Source: Annona cherimola
Taxonomy: Eukaryota > Streptophyta > Magnoliopsida > Magnoliales > Annonaceae
Assembly (NCBI GenBank): GCA_030490835.1
Contig: CM059971.1
Span: 57,956,012-58,020,011, forward strand
Reading direction: 5' to 3'
Length of the DNA stretch: 64,000 bases
Shown: positions 50,172 to 62,163 of the stretch, piece after piece
Numbering within the stretch: position 1 is the stretch's first letter
How the letters are laid out: every line of letters begins with the position of its first letter
The notes under the pieces: generated by a model
What the model was told of the DNA's origin: nothing
Databases searched by the model: none
What the model saw: only the letters and a program-made list of their open reading frames with translations
Made by a program: the position numbers and the translations under genes

Positions 50172-51812
50172 TGTGACGCCCCGAACCGAGGTGCCTAGAA
50201 GCCTTACTCCGGGATTGTTTTGATTGGTAAACGTGACTCAGGATTGTTGCCCTGATCACACGGCATGATTCTTTTTTTTTTTCTTTCATCAATACATGGA
50301 AAATTTCCATCATTCATCCAATTTGAAATATATTTCACATAACACAGTTATGATCAAAAACTATTCCATAAACATTTTCATTGGAATAAAAATATTCCCT
50401 TTTCATCTCAAAATTATCATCGTTGTCTTTACATAAAGTTTACATAAACATCATTTATATCAAAAACAACATAACACTTGGCATGCTGCCTTCATCATCA
50501 TTTCCTGTCTGTTGTTGAAAAAGCATGGGTGAGTAATAATACTCAGTAAGCAAGCTATACATAATTTTTCAATCATTTTCATGCATTTCATAAAATGCAA
50601 ATGCAATGCATACATAGCATTCATGACATTCCTTTGGATGCGACGCTAGCTAGGCGCCCATCCCATACATGCTCCCATTTCAGGGAGGTCGCCGCCGGCC
50701 TGGGCCTATTAAGCGACTTGGCAATAGCGAGGGGGACATCCGGTCCGCTTACTACCTCAACTAAGGCCTATTCCTCGTGCACATGCTCATTCTCATACAC
50801 ATGCCGGCATGATATTTGCAAATCATAAACAATTTCATAAAAAGCATTTAATAAACAATTTCACAAACTTCAGTTCATGTAAAGCAGTTATAGGTATGGC
50901 CAACCTTAAATAAATTTCATAAAGCAATTCACAAACAATTTCAAGCATTTTGAAATTAATTTGCAAAACATATAACTTGCTTACCTTCTTAGGAGGTGTC
51001 TTCGACCTTCTCTTTTCCTTTTCCTATTCAAGGACAAAGGATATTTCATTTCCTTTATTTAAGCTGCTTCCCATGTATGCTTTATAATATTTGGGCATTA
51101 TTTCTTTACATAGATATTTTTGTCCATAAATTCTTCAAAAATTCCATACTTATATTCAAATATTAATTTCTAAATTTTCTCCAAAATCACGCTGTTCGCT
51201 GTTCATGGTACTCCCCCTGCACGACCTGACATGTTGCTGCATTGCATTTAATTTTTTTAATTTTTATTTATTAATTTTAATTAAAGTCAAATACATAATT
51301 AATGAAAAAGTGAAGTTACTTTTTCACTTTGCATTTGACGTTTCATCTTGACCATTGATTTGTGATTTTCATCACATCTTAGCCCATTCATCATGTCCAT
51401 CATGAATTTTTAACCATCCATAAAAAATTTCATCGAATTCCGATGCCCGGATTGCAATTTATGAATTTTTTTCTATTTTTCCACAAAAATACAAACTTGG
51501 ATTAAAATATCCAAAAGAATTGCTATTTTGTCTTGTAGTGATTAAATCTCTATTTTGTCTTTTATGATTAAGTTAATCCAAGTGATTAACTCTTAATCAT
51601 ACATCTTAACCCCTTGTTTACTATTTACGTTTACTATTCAAGTGCACTATTCACGGGGTTAAATTCCTAATCGCATTATTTCAATCTCCAATACACATAT
51701 CCATCAATATAATTCATGAATTTTCATTTATTCATAAAATAATTACAAAATTACAAATGTCGAAATGATGCGTATACAGTCGAAACAACTCGTATACGGT
51801 CAGGGTTTCACA
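50172..51812 (-). mobile_element. E3: internally deleted solo-LTR-like element
   Basis: This 1641-bp element runs from TGTGACGCCCCGAACC to CAGGGTTTCACA, with ATTAC on both sides (50167-50171 and 51813-51817). Unit B has one ATTAC at 31916-31920. It is colinear with E1 but lacks large internal parts. One deletion junction lies near 51209, where the ATCACGCTGTTC stretch runs directly into CCCCCTGCACG; in E1 about 0.9 kb separates them. It keeps the GCCGCCGGCC region near 50690 and the ATACTCAGTAAGCAAGC motif near 50540. Confidence 0.85.
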
Positions 51813-52396
51813 ATTACTCTCCATATTTTTATTCAAGGAGATGAAGTTTATAAAGGTTAAGTGTTTATCTATTAAAAGAATTTTAAAGAACTCAATTCAT
51901 TCTTCCTCTCTTGGATTTTGCCATAAACTCAAGACCAACAGTTTGTTTCCTCTCCTTTCCATTTCCCCTTCTTCCTAGTGTTCGATCCAGTCCTAAAACT
52001 TTTCAAAAATTTTCTAAACCACCTTGAAGATCGCTGATTCACATAAAGAGAGCTCGAAATCTTAGAGGTCCGAGTTTAGAGTTGATGTTCTTAGGAGAAA
52101 TTACGATCAAGGTAAGTAGATATTTTCTTTTCTCGAGATAATGATGGAATCTCCTCTTAAACATATTATAGAACTAGTGGAAGTGGGTATTATCCAAGAA
52201 ACTTCATAGTTAAGGCATTTTAAGATTTAGACAATATTAAGTTAGATGAATTCATAGGAAATTAGATATTTTGATGTAGGTTTAGGGAAACATATATTTG
52301 TAGTTTTCGCATCACTAGAATATGGTATGGTTTAAGTGTGGTTAATTGATATGGAGAACAAGAAGTTTGCCCCTTTAATGCCTATCAAGGGTTCGG

Positions 52397-55300
52397 TATA
52401 ATACTTAGACCCAAGTATGACTCATATAAGTGCATTTAAGTTATAAATATGATTTTTGTATGAATTGATTGATTTGTGGATGGTTTTCATGAATTGATGA
52501 ATTTTGCGATTAGGGTTGTGATTAAGAATGGTGATTAAGATTAATCGTCATAGCCCAATGAGAGTCAAGATGACTAAAAGGGCTTAACGAGGACTAGAAT
52601 ATGTTAATGTTGCATGAATATTTATTTTAATTTTCATGATTCGATTAATAAAAATTAAAATGAAAATTATTGAATTATGTTAGAAAATTGTGAAAAAATT
52701 CAAAACTTGATGCCTATAAGGCGGATTGAGATGAAATTTGAAAGGTAAGCTCATGACTTTGGGCTCAACCTTATGTAAGAATTGGATTAAGGAAAATGTG
52801 ATGGGATTAAGATGATAATTATTTATTTTTAATCTCACGCTCTAAGGTTATTTTCAAATGATCATAATTGGATGTAGAAAAGTCGGTTTGAGATGAAACT
52901 TAAAACGATTGAATAAAATTATAAAATCTATATTACGAAAGGATTGGATTAAGCTAATTACCATAGAAATATACTTAATTGAAAAAAGATGTGTACCCTA
53001 GAGTGCCATAGCATTTATTAAAAAGTAATTAGTTTAAATAACTTGGTTTAATGCTATGAGAGGTGTCAAATGGAGGTGAATGGAACTGGATTTTTTAGAA
53101 TTATTTAAGGGTAAAATTCATGGAAAATTGAGGGCTTAAATTCATGTGTTTAATGGCCTAAGTGTAGCTCAAATGGAGCATAGATAAGGTGGCAACCAAA
53201 GGGGACGTCCAAGGGGTGATAATGCTTAGTTTTTTATTTTTAAAAATTCCAAAATGCATGTCTAAGTAGCTTAACACCTAGGGGAAGTAATGGGACATTT
53301 AAATGTTAGAAAAATGGGCACAAAAATGTCAAAAAGCAAGGCTACAAGGGGATGCCCCTAGTGGATAGTAACACACTCCATCAATAACCTGATTTTGATG
53401 ATTTTTGTTAAATATTAAATAGGTATTTTACTTGGATGTAAAATTATCTTGTCAATAAGGGATAAGTTAGAAATAAATTACCCTCATGACATGTGGCAAA
53501 GTGGGTCCCATGAGTTAGTTAAAAAATATAAAAGGGAGGCTTATCCATGGGGACGTTCACTTGAGAAAGGGGAGAAAAAAATTCTCAAAAAAATTCTAAG
53601 TAGAGCAAACTTTGGATGTCCAAACCAGCAAGGAAAGAAGGGGAAAAGAGGAGAAAAAGAGAAGAAAAAAAGGGAAAAAAAGAGAAGAGGAACCAAGCTA
53701 AGAAGGTTTGATTCAAGTTAGATTCAATTCAAATAAGTAAAACTTAGGTTTTGAATCATTTAAATCAAGATTTCCTCTCTCAAATCATGAGTCATGAATA
53801 TGGTTCATAATAAATTCTTAAAGGATGAGTTATGATGCCTTGATAAGGGTATTGAATGATTTTTGAATTGTGTAAATGAAATGAAGAGTTCGAAAGGGTT
53901 AAATGGGATGTTAGGGTTATTTTTGAAATGAAATCTATCTTGAAATTTCTTAAAATCCTAAATCAAGTTGTTATTTGATTTAAGCATGATTATTAGGATG
54001 TGATTCATGTTCTTACGAATTACATACAATGATTTGGGTATGTGTTAATGATTTTAACAAAAATGGAACTTAGGGTTTCAAGTATTACCCGATTTTTTCA
54101 TTTTTATGTTAAATATGATGCTTGAAGTGGCTTAAATGGTTTATGAAAGGATTGTAGGGTAAATTATCCTAAATTAAGGACCCTTTGAATGTCCTAAGTG
54201 GGTTGGATAAGATTGCCCTAAACCTGATTTTTTAGGGTACATGTATGGAATGTCTAAACGGGGATCAAAATGGGTACCTTATATGTAGATTTTGTTTCTG
54301 TTTGTAAATAAATAATTTATGAATTTTATGGAGGAAAAATTAACCTAGGATTAAGGCACTTTGAATTTCCAAAAGGGCTTGAAAAGATTTACCTTAAATC
54401 TGATCTTTAAAGTACATATATATAGACATGTCAAAACGGGTAAAAGGAGTACCCTACATGTTTAAAATATTGCTGTTAGAAGTAACTAAATTATGAATTT
54501 TAAATATGTGATAATACCCTAAATTTGGGTTAATAAAAGCATATTTAGTTGCTGAAAATTATGGTTTAAAAATCTGTTAAGATTTAAGTATTGAAAGAGG
54601 TGTTGAAAGGTTGAAAAAGGGTCCTAACATGGCTGTTTTGGAACCTAATGATAAATGGATTAAAATGTCGAAATTAGACCCTAAATTATATGTTAATTAA
54701 AGGTTTTAATGATATTAAAATTGAATGTAAGTTGCTGTGTTAAGAAATTTCAAGAAACACATAATATATGTGTTGTAAGTTGAACATATGTAGAACGCAT
54801 GTATGAATGGATGATATATGACTTATGTGAAAATTGCTAAAATGAAAAAATTCATGATTATGAGATGAAATGCACAAGTGTATTGCTTTATGGATGATTG
54901 TTGATAATCTCAAATGCTGAGATTTATTTATGAAACTTAAAACGTCACCTATGTGCTTAAAATGAGCATTAACGTAGAAAAAATAATAAATGAGAGATAT
55001 AAATCCCCGTGTGATAAATTATAAATGATTTTTATGTGTTTACCCTAAATATGGGTTTAAAATGAGATAGGGAATGGATGTTATGATGCACAAGTGAATG
55101 TTGTGTATGTACGTCCGACTTGAAATTCAAATTGGTTATGTGTGAAGTGGACTATGGGATTGAAAAACTAAGTGAATGCGAACCAATGAATTTGTCATGA
55201 ATGTAATGCTATTTTTATGTATAGGAAAAGAAAAGGAAAAGGTTGACATGGAAAGGTAAGCAAACAAGGTAAGCAAGCAATTTTCCAAATGCTTTTGATT

Positions 55301-56363
55301 TATCAAAATATGATCAAATTCTTATAAATAATGTTCCAAATGTTTGAATGATTTAGCAAATGTATGTTTTAAATTCTTTCTAAGATATTTAAGGATGGTC
55401 ATTCCTTTATATCAATGTGTATTGAAATGATATTTTCAATGTGATAAATGAATTGCTTACTGTTTCTCAAGTACTTATGACAAATGATGAATTATAGATT
55501 TATAAATAAAAAATCATGCTAACATGTCAAAGTTCATGTTTATGAAAGGAATCATGTACACAAAGCATGAGGTCAACCTTAAAGGTGTAAGCGGACCGAT
55601 TGTTTCTTTTTTGTGCGGCCAAGTCGCTAAGATAGGCCTTGGGTAGGCGACTCCTCCCTGGAATAGGAGAGAGTATGAAAGTGGATGGTTGTCTAGCTAG
55701 CTTCTATCCAAAGATGTCATGTTTTAAAATAATGCATCGCATTGTTTATGATATACCTTAGACGAGTATAAGAAGCATATTTTTATGATATACCCTCGAG
55801 TGGGTATAATATGGTTTTCCAAGTTATTTTAAATGAAAAAAATCGCTTGAAAATCTTACAACTTGCTTATTGAGTTTCGACTCATGATTTTATTTTCCAA
55901 ATCCTAAAAGTAGGTGAAAGGAAGTGTCATGCAAGGAGCACAGGTGGAGATTCGAAGATAAATGAATTTCTGTGAGTTACCTGTGTATGAACTTATGGGT
56001 TGAATGGTTGTATGAATGATGATATTCAATAGTTTTTTAATGTTGTATAAGAATTATATTACGTTTTATGACTATAAATGAAAAAAAAATTATGGTCAAA
56101 TAATAAGGTATGAATTAGCATGATATGGCTAAGTATGGATTTTATGATATCATATGCGTATTCTAAATTGGTTTACTGACTTAAAAAGGCATTTGATAGA
56201 AATTGAAACATGTGGAATGATTTAAACTCCGAAGGATCTAAGTTAAGTTAAGTGGATAAATATCCAATAAAGCTCGTTGTGTGACAAGGCGACAATTCTG
56301 ATCACGTTTACCAATCGGTAAGGTCTTGGAGTAAGATTGTGATGCTCGGGCTAGGGCGCCATA
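52397..56363 (+). mobile_element. E4: solo-LTR-like element with mutated ends
   Basis: This 3967-bp insertion is flanked by TTCGG (52392-52396 and 56364-56368), single in unit B at 32502-32506. Its interior and end (AGGGCGCCATA) match E2. Both terminal dinucleotides are changed: TA in place of TG at the left and TA in place of CA at the right. These are C-to-T type changes that would block integrase recognition. Internal landmarks include GAGTTTCGACTCATG near 55875 and GGTAAGCAAGC near 55270. No coding region is credible; the lysine-rich 90-codon frame at 53449-53721 has low-complexity sequence. Confidence 0.85.
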
Positions 56364-56728
56364 TTCGGTGAAAGACTTATGTAACAGTTTGTTTGTTAAA
56401 TTAAAGTATATGTTTGTTGATTTTAATAATGTTATATTTGTGGATTATGACATTCATTTCATGTGTATGAGATGATATACCATTCAAGATAAGTGACAAC
56501 AGTTTGATAGTTCAATGCATGAGCATGTTATGTCACAAAATTTTGGATACGACTGTAAGTAATGATTACGTGGATGTCCAAGATTGTTCATGGTCCTTGA
56601 TTGACATGAGAAAACGATTGTTCATAACCCTTAATTGACACGAGAAAAGGGTTACGCATGGCTCGTTAAAGACATGTGACTATATATATGTTTTCTTCGT
56701 CATGGGTGTTCATTGCACATTGCGCATG
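56364..56728. other. Unit C remnant between E4 and the copia element
   Basis: Matches 32502-32867 of unit B and ends at GCATG (56724-56728), where the copia sequence begins. No gene. Confidence 0.8.
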
Positions 56729-57280
56729 TGTTGATCATATACTTGCTTTAAAAAAGATTAATTTGATTTTGATGATTATCAAATAATTGAAATATCATTA
56801 AAAAGGTTCTAATAAATTTGTGTAAGTATGCTCAGATATTTTTTTCTAATTATGTGTATGAAAATGAAAATGTGAAATAATTTAAGTTTCAAGAGCTCAA
56901 GTTTATGAATAACAAGTTCAGCAAAGTGAATTCTCAGCCCAAGTCGACTTCACTTGCGACTTGAGTGAAGTCCCAACCCAAGTCGACTTCGCCTGCAACT
57001 TCAGACAGACAGCAAAGTGAAGTCTCAACCCAAGTTGACTTCACTTGCAACTTGGGTGAAGTCTCAACCCAAATCGACTTCGCCTGCAACTTCGAAGGCA
57101 AAATTCTGATCAACAAGTAGATATCAAGTTTTAACAAAGCGAAGTTGCAACCGAAGTCGACTTCACCCATCCCAGTTAACTCCACTCATTCCAAGTCGAC
57201 TCCACTTGCGACTTCAACCTATAACGGTAGAAAATTCGAACGTTGGAATATTAAACACACGTCAATTTCTACTCCAATCA
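56729..57280 (+). mobile_element. Plus-oriented LTR fragment fused to the copia LTR
   Basis: It begins TGTTGATCATATAC exactly at the break in unit C sequence. It carries a TTTTGATGATTATCAAAT string near its start, AAGTCGACTT motifs, and AAAATTCGAACGTTGG at 57231-57246. The same order is found from 58748 downwards on the other strand. It therefore looks like the first ~550 bp of a plus-oriented LTR of the same family, joined head-on to the minus LTR near 57280. Whether this fusion is native to the family cannot be told without the other LTR. Confidence 0.6.
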
Positions 57281-58748
57281 ACAACACACTGCACAAGTAG
57301 GTGATGAGTCTCACTCCAATCATACACTACTTTGCATACACTTGATCTTAGTTCCTCAAACTAGATCAAGTTCAACACAAACAAACGAAATAACAAAAGA
57401 AATCTACACTTTACAGATGTGTAGAGACAATTTGGCGCAGAGAAGAACTTGTAGTAGGCTTTGAAGAATCTGAAATAAAGCTCTTACAGTTTTGAAGCAA
57501 AGTTCTTCCTCCTTGAATGGCTCGATCTCTTTAAAGCTCTTGTAGATAGGAGTTATGCTCACTTAATGAATCTCAGCTACTTCCCTAATCCACCATGAAT
57601 GCCTTTTATAATTTTGGAGGGAATCCGAACGTTAGAAGGTAGGTGGTGCGCATTTAATGCGCCAACGTTCGAATAAATTCCGACCGTTGCGACCCAAGTC
57701 GCAGGCGGAGTCGACTTCGGATGCGACTTCGCCCAAGTCGCAGATGGAGTCGACTTCGGGTGCGATTTCGCCTTCTGATTGCGACTTTAAGTTCCAGGTC
57801 GGGTCGACTTGGTCACCGACTTGACCCAAGTCGCAGGTGAAGTCGACTTCGAGTGCGACTTCACCTTTTCAAGTTCCGAGTCTTGAGTCTTGGGTCGACT
57901 TGGCTTTAGACTTCAACTCAAGTCGATCATGGAGTCGACTTGGGTTGCGACTTGACTCGGTCTTTTGCAAAACATGCTTTGATCTTCATTTGATCTTCCT
58001 CTATCTTGCTTGGCTTGTTTCCTTTAATCATTTTCATTCTGAAATAATCCCTCATACTTGTAGATCTTGTTGATCTTGAAGTTTTTGTCTTTGGTTTATC
58101 TTGGATAGCTTGAACCTTGTGAGTCTTTGAAGAACTTGACTTTGATTCTTCTTGGATTAACTTGAATCTTGAGAATCTGAGGAGGGTTTGATCCTTGCAT
58201 GATTGATTCATGCACCTTGCTTTGCATTGGACTCATTTGGTCTTCATGATTTGATTATCTCTTCATTTCTTTGCTTTAGACTTGGTTTGGTCTTGAACAT
58301 GCTTGAATCTGTATTTTGGACTTTGAAGAACATCAAGTCGAACTCGGGGTCGACTTCGTCTGCAACTTCACCCAAGTCGCAACTGGAGTCGACTTCGTCT
58401 GCGACTTCGGCATGTTGCTGTCCCGGATTCGACTCTGGAGTGTTTTTCCCGACTGAAGTCGATGGTGAGGTCAACTTCGTTTGCGACTTGGCTTCCCAAG
58501 TCGCAAGTGGAGTCGACTTGGCCTGCGACTTCACTTGTTCTTCTCCCATTTTCAATTTTGGACAGATTCTTCTTCTTGAAGTCGATCTTGGGGTCGACTT
58601 GGACAACGACTTGGCTTCCATGCTCTATTTTCTTCAGATGTATATCCCTTAAACACTTTCACAAATATGTTAGTAGCCAAGACTTACTCAAATTGATTTG
58701 TTAATCATCAAAACATAAATGTAGCTAGTTTTCCACATATTTCCAACA
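57281..58748 (-). mobile_element. 3-prime LTR of the copia element
   Basis: On the minus strand it begins TGTTGGAAATATG directly after the polypurine tract. It holds a tandem-like region of AAGTCGACTT motifs (57680-58600) with many CpG sites. A TTATAAAAGGC TATA-like box (about 57601-57611) and a transcribed-type region follow, ending near 57281. The 3-prime end of U5 is lacking. Frames of 65-149 codons inside the motif array are repeat artefacts. Confidence 0.75.
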
Positions 58749-58762
58749 ATCTCCCCCTTTTT
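58749..58762 (-). other. Polypurine tract of the copia element
   Basis: The minus strand reads AAAAAGGGGGAGAT immediately before TGTTGG. Similar strings occur at 58909, 58944, 59004 and 59071-59095, so the primer for plus-strand synthesis is one of a cluster. Confidence 0.88.
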
Positions 58763-59102
58763 GATGATTGACAAAACCGGTTTGAGTGTATACCTTTCAA
58801 TAACGTAAAAATAACATGCTTAGCCAACTTTCAACATTTAATAAACATATGCTCATGCAAACTTTTAAGTTGAAAACATTCAAACTCTTCTCCCCAACCA
58901 TATCCTACTCTTCTCCCCCTTTGAAGTTATATCAAATCCTACTCTTCCTACTCTTCTCCCCTTTGGACTCAAATCCCTTCTCTCCTTTGGACTCAAATCC
59001 TACTCTTCTCCCCCTTTTTGTCAATATATCAAAAAGTTAGAGGGTCAAGAAAGAGATAGGTGGGTTTGCTCCCCCTAAATAGGTGCTCCCCCTGAGTTTA
59101 TG
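58763..59102 (-). other. Untranslated stretch between pol and the LTR
   Basis: About 340 bp with repeated polypurine-like strings (AAGGGGGAGA on the minus strand). There is no env-like frame. Confidence 0.7.
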
Positions 59103-62100
59103 CTAGCCTAACTCAATCATTCCCATGTCATTTCTAATCTTATAAAATGCTTCTTTTGCTAGGGGTTTTGTGAATATATCTGCAATTTGATCCTCAGTTC
59201 TTACATATACTACATGCTCTCTAATGAAATGGTGTCTAAGGTCTATATGTTTGGTCCTAGAATGCAAGACTGAATTTTTAGTTAGACATATGACACTAGT
59301 ATTATCACATCTAATGGGTATATCCTTAAAATCCATGCCATAGTGCCTAAGTTGTTGTTTCATCCAAAGTAATTGGGCACAACAGCTCCTGGCGGCAATG
59401 TATTCGGCTTCCTCCGTAGATAGAGCAATACTAGTTTGTTTTCTTGAAAACCATGAAACCAACATGCTTCCAAGAAATTGACATGTTCCACTAGTGTTTT
59501 TTCTATCTACTTTGTAACCGGCAAAATCCGCATCCGAGTAGCCGATTATATCAAAATTAGAGCCCTTTGGATACCAAAGTCCTAAATTGGTAGTGTCTAC
59601 TAGGTATCTGAAAATTCTTTTCACAGCTACCAAGTGTGATTCTTTTGGGCATGATTGAAATCTAGAACACATACACACACTAAACAATATATCAGGTCTA
59701 GAAGCAGTTAGATACAATAAAGAACCTATCATGCTTCTATACAATTTCAAATCAACTACTTTGCCCTTCTCATCTTTGTCAAGTTTGATTGTAGAGCTCA
59801 TTGGCATGTTTGCTCCTTTGCTATTCTCCATGCCAAACTTCTTTAGCATTTCCTTGATATACTTGGACTGGTTAATGAAGATTCCTTCATTTAATTGCTT
59901 CATTTGCAGTCCAAGGAAGAAGTTTAGCTCTCCCATCATGCTCATTTCAAATTCTTTCTGCATAAGCTCAGAAAATTCTTGACAAAGAGTTTCATTAGTA
60001 GCACCAAAAATGATATCATCAACATAAATTTGAATGATTAATATATCCTTTCCATTGTACTTGATAAACAAAGCGGTGTCTACCTTTCCTTTTTGAAAAT
60101 CATGATCAATCAAAAATTTGCTTAGTTTATCATACCAAGCTCTTGGAGCTTGTTTTAATCCATATAGTGCTTTGGTTAACTTGTATACAAATTTAGATTG
60201 ATCTTTTTCTTCAAATCTAGGTGGTTGTTCTACATACACCTCTTCATTTATATAACCATTCAGAAATGCACTTTTAACATCCATTTGAAACAATTTAAAG
60301 TTCACGTGAGATGCAAAAGCTAGTAAGATGCGAATTGCCTCTAATCTAGCAACCGGGGCATAGGACTCCTCAAAGTCAATTCCTTCTTCTTGTGAGTATC
60401 CTTTTGCCATAAGTCTAGCTTTGTTTATCACTACAAGTCCACTTTCATCTAATTTGTTCCTAAAGACCCACTTGGTGCCAATAACAATACAATCATTTGG
60501 TCTAGGAACAAGATGCCAAACTTGGTTTCTTTCAAATTGGTTTAGCTCTTCTTGCATAGCTATAATCCAGTTTTCATTATCAAGAGCTTGATCAATGTTA
60601 GAAGGTTCAATTTTGGATACAAAGGCGTATTGTCCACAAATATTTTGTTTTGATCTTCTAGTTTTTACACCTTCATATACATTCCCTATAATTTGTTCAA
60701 TTGGATGGGCATGTTTGTATTTCAACTCAGTTGGAGGTTTGTAGGAATTATTACCTTCACTTACCCTCTCCTCCAAGGATTCTTCTTGCTTTTCTACATG
60801 TAGCCTTTCAAGGTCATTTGCTATTTCATCTGCATCACTTAAATCATCCTTTCTTTTAAAGCATGGGTTAGTTTCATCAAAAACAACATGTATGGATTCT
60901 TCTACAACTTGGTTTCGTTTATTGAATACTCTATATGCTTTGCTATTTGATGAGTAACCAAGGAAAATTGCCTTATCACTTTTTGCATCTAATTTTCCCA
61001 AGTTGGTTTTTCCATTGTTCAAAACATAGCATGTGCATCCAAAAGCATGAAAGTATGATATATTTGGTTTTCTTCCTTTCCATAGCTCATATGGGGTCTT
61101 TTTCAAGATTGCTCTAATGGTAACTCGATTCAAAACATGGCAAGCTGTACTTACAGCTTCACCTCAAAATTTCTTAGATAATTTGCTCTCATTTAGCATT
61201 GTTCTAGCCATCTCTTGTATGGTTCTGTTTTTCCTTTCAACTACTCCATTTTGTTGTGGAGTTCTTGGTGCAGAAAATGTGTGATGAATTCCTTTTTCAT
61301 TGCATAATTTTATGAATCGTTTATTTTCAAATTCACCACCATGGTCACTTCTTATAGTCATAATAGTACTTTATTTTTCATTTTGCACCAAATTTACAAA
61401 AGTTGAAAACATAGAGAAGGCTTCATCTTTGCTAGCTAAGAGAATTATCCATGTGAATCTTGAAAAATCATCAACAATCACAAATACATATTTCTTTCCA
61501 CCAATGGTTAAGATGTCGGATGGCCCATATAGATCCATGTGTAGCAATTCAAGTGGTCTAGTGGTGGACATTTCCTTTTTGGTAGAGAAAGGCATTTTAG
61601 GTTGTTTAGATAATTGACATGCCTTGTAGATTTTGTCTTTGTCATATTTCAACTTTGGCAAGCCTTCTATCAAACTCTTTTTCCATAGGGTCTTTATATT
61701 TCCCATGTTTATATGTCCAAGCCTTTTATGCCAAACCCATGGATCATTATCAATGGCCATTAGACATTGACCATCTAGTTCATCAAGTGAAACCAAATAT
61801 ACATTTCCATGTCTTTTTCCACTGAACATGATATGCTCTCCATCAAATACATTACATATAGATGATTCAAACACAACCTTGTATCCTTTATCACATAATT
61901 GACTTATGCTCATTAAATTGTGCTTGAGTCCTTTAACAAACAAAATATCTTCCATGCATGCATTGAAAATACTGTAAATGTTTCTTTTACCTTTAATTTT
62001 ACCTTTCTCGTTGTTGCCAAAGGCAATCGTTCCTTCGTTGCAAGGCTTAAGTCTGTGAAATAGACTTCTTTCTCCGGTCATATGCCTTGAACAACCGCTG

Positions 62101-62156
62101 TCCATGAACCATACATTGTTTGCCTTTGCCTTAAAACATATCTGAAAAATAAACAA
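59103..62156 (-). pseudogene. pol: Copia pol: protease, integrase, RT, RNase H (two stops)
   Basis: One frame runs 62156 to 59103 with stops TAA at 61371-61373 and TGA at 61164-61166 (TGG to TGA is likely, after KKF). The protease has DSG at residues 19-21 of the first segment. The integrase zinc finger has H143, H148 and C180, but its first cysteine is Tyr177. The integrase core has an Asp at 208, an Asp in IRSDHGGEF, and a Glu in the PQQNGVVERKNRT context. The uninterrupted 676-codon part (59103-61133) has YVDD at 370-373, the RNase H motifs YSDAD (533-537), STEEAEY and RCDN, and a C-terminal IFTKPL. The order protease-integrase-RT-RNase H is copia. A coiled-coil gag suggests the SIRE branch. 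The first segment opens in a frame shifted against gag. Confidence 0.9.
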
Positions 62157-62163
62157 GTAAATC

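Larger units (their letters stand above)
48159..51965 (+). mobile_element. Copia-LTR-like block in unit C, split by TRIM and E3
   Basis: It starts TGTTGTGAACTTAAC after a pyrimidine run. It has the same motif order as the block at 30390-32075, including the AAGTCGACTT-type region at 48290-48720. Two elements with target duplications interrupt it. No primer-binding site or coding region is linked to it. Confidence 0.6.
37432..56728. repeat. Unit C: duplicated block with five later insertions
   Basis: Same order and orientation as unit B from 24050. It is interrupted by E2 (42871-47524), the TRIM (49479-49893), E3 (50172-51812) and E4 (52397-56363), and cut at 56728 by the copia. Once these are removed, the flanks join in the same context as unit B. 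Confidence 0.88.

Noticed and set aside
53449..53721. 90-codon Lys/Arg-rich frame
   Set aside because: Low-complexity GAAAAAGAGAAG sequence inside the LTR-like element E4, with no counterpart frame in E2.
57680..58640. Regularly spaced repeats as a CRISPR-like array
   Set aside because: The repeats are degenerate, palindromic and inside an LTR of a plant retrotransposon. Spacers are not unique and there are no cas genes.
57632..58704. Several frames of 65-149 codons rich in Ser/Thr/Glu/Val/Asp
   Set aside because: They are translations of the LTR AAGTCGACTT motif array and occur on both strands.
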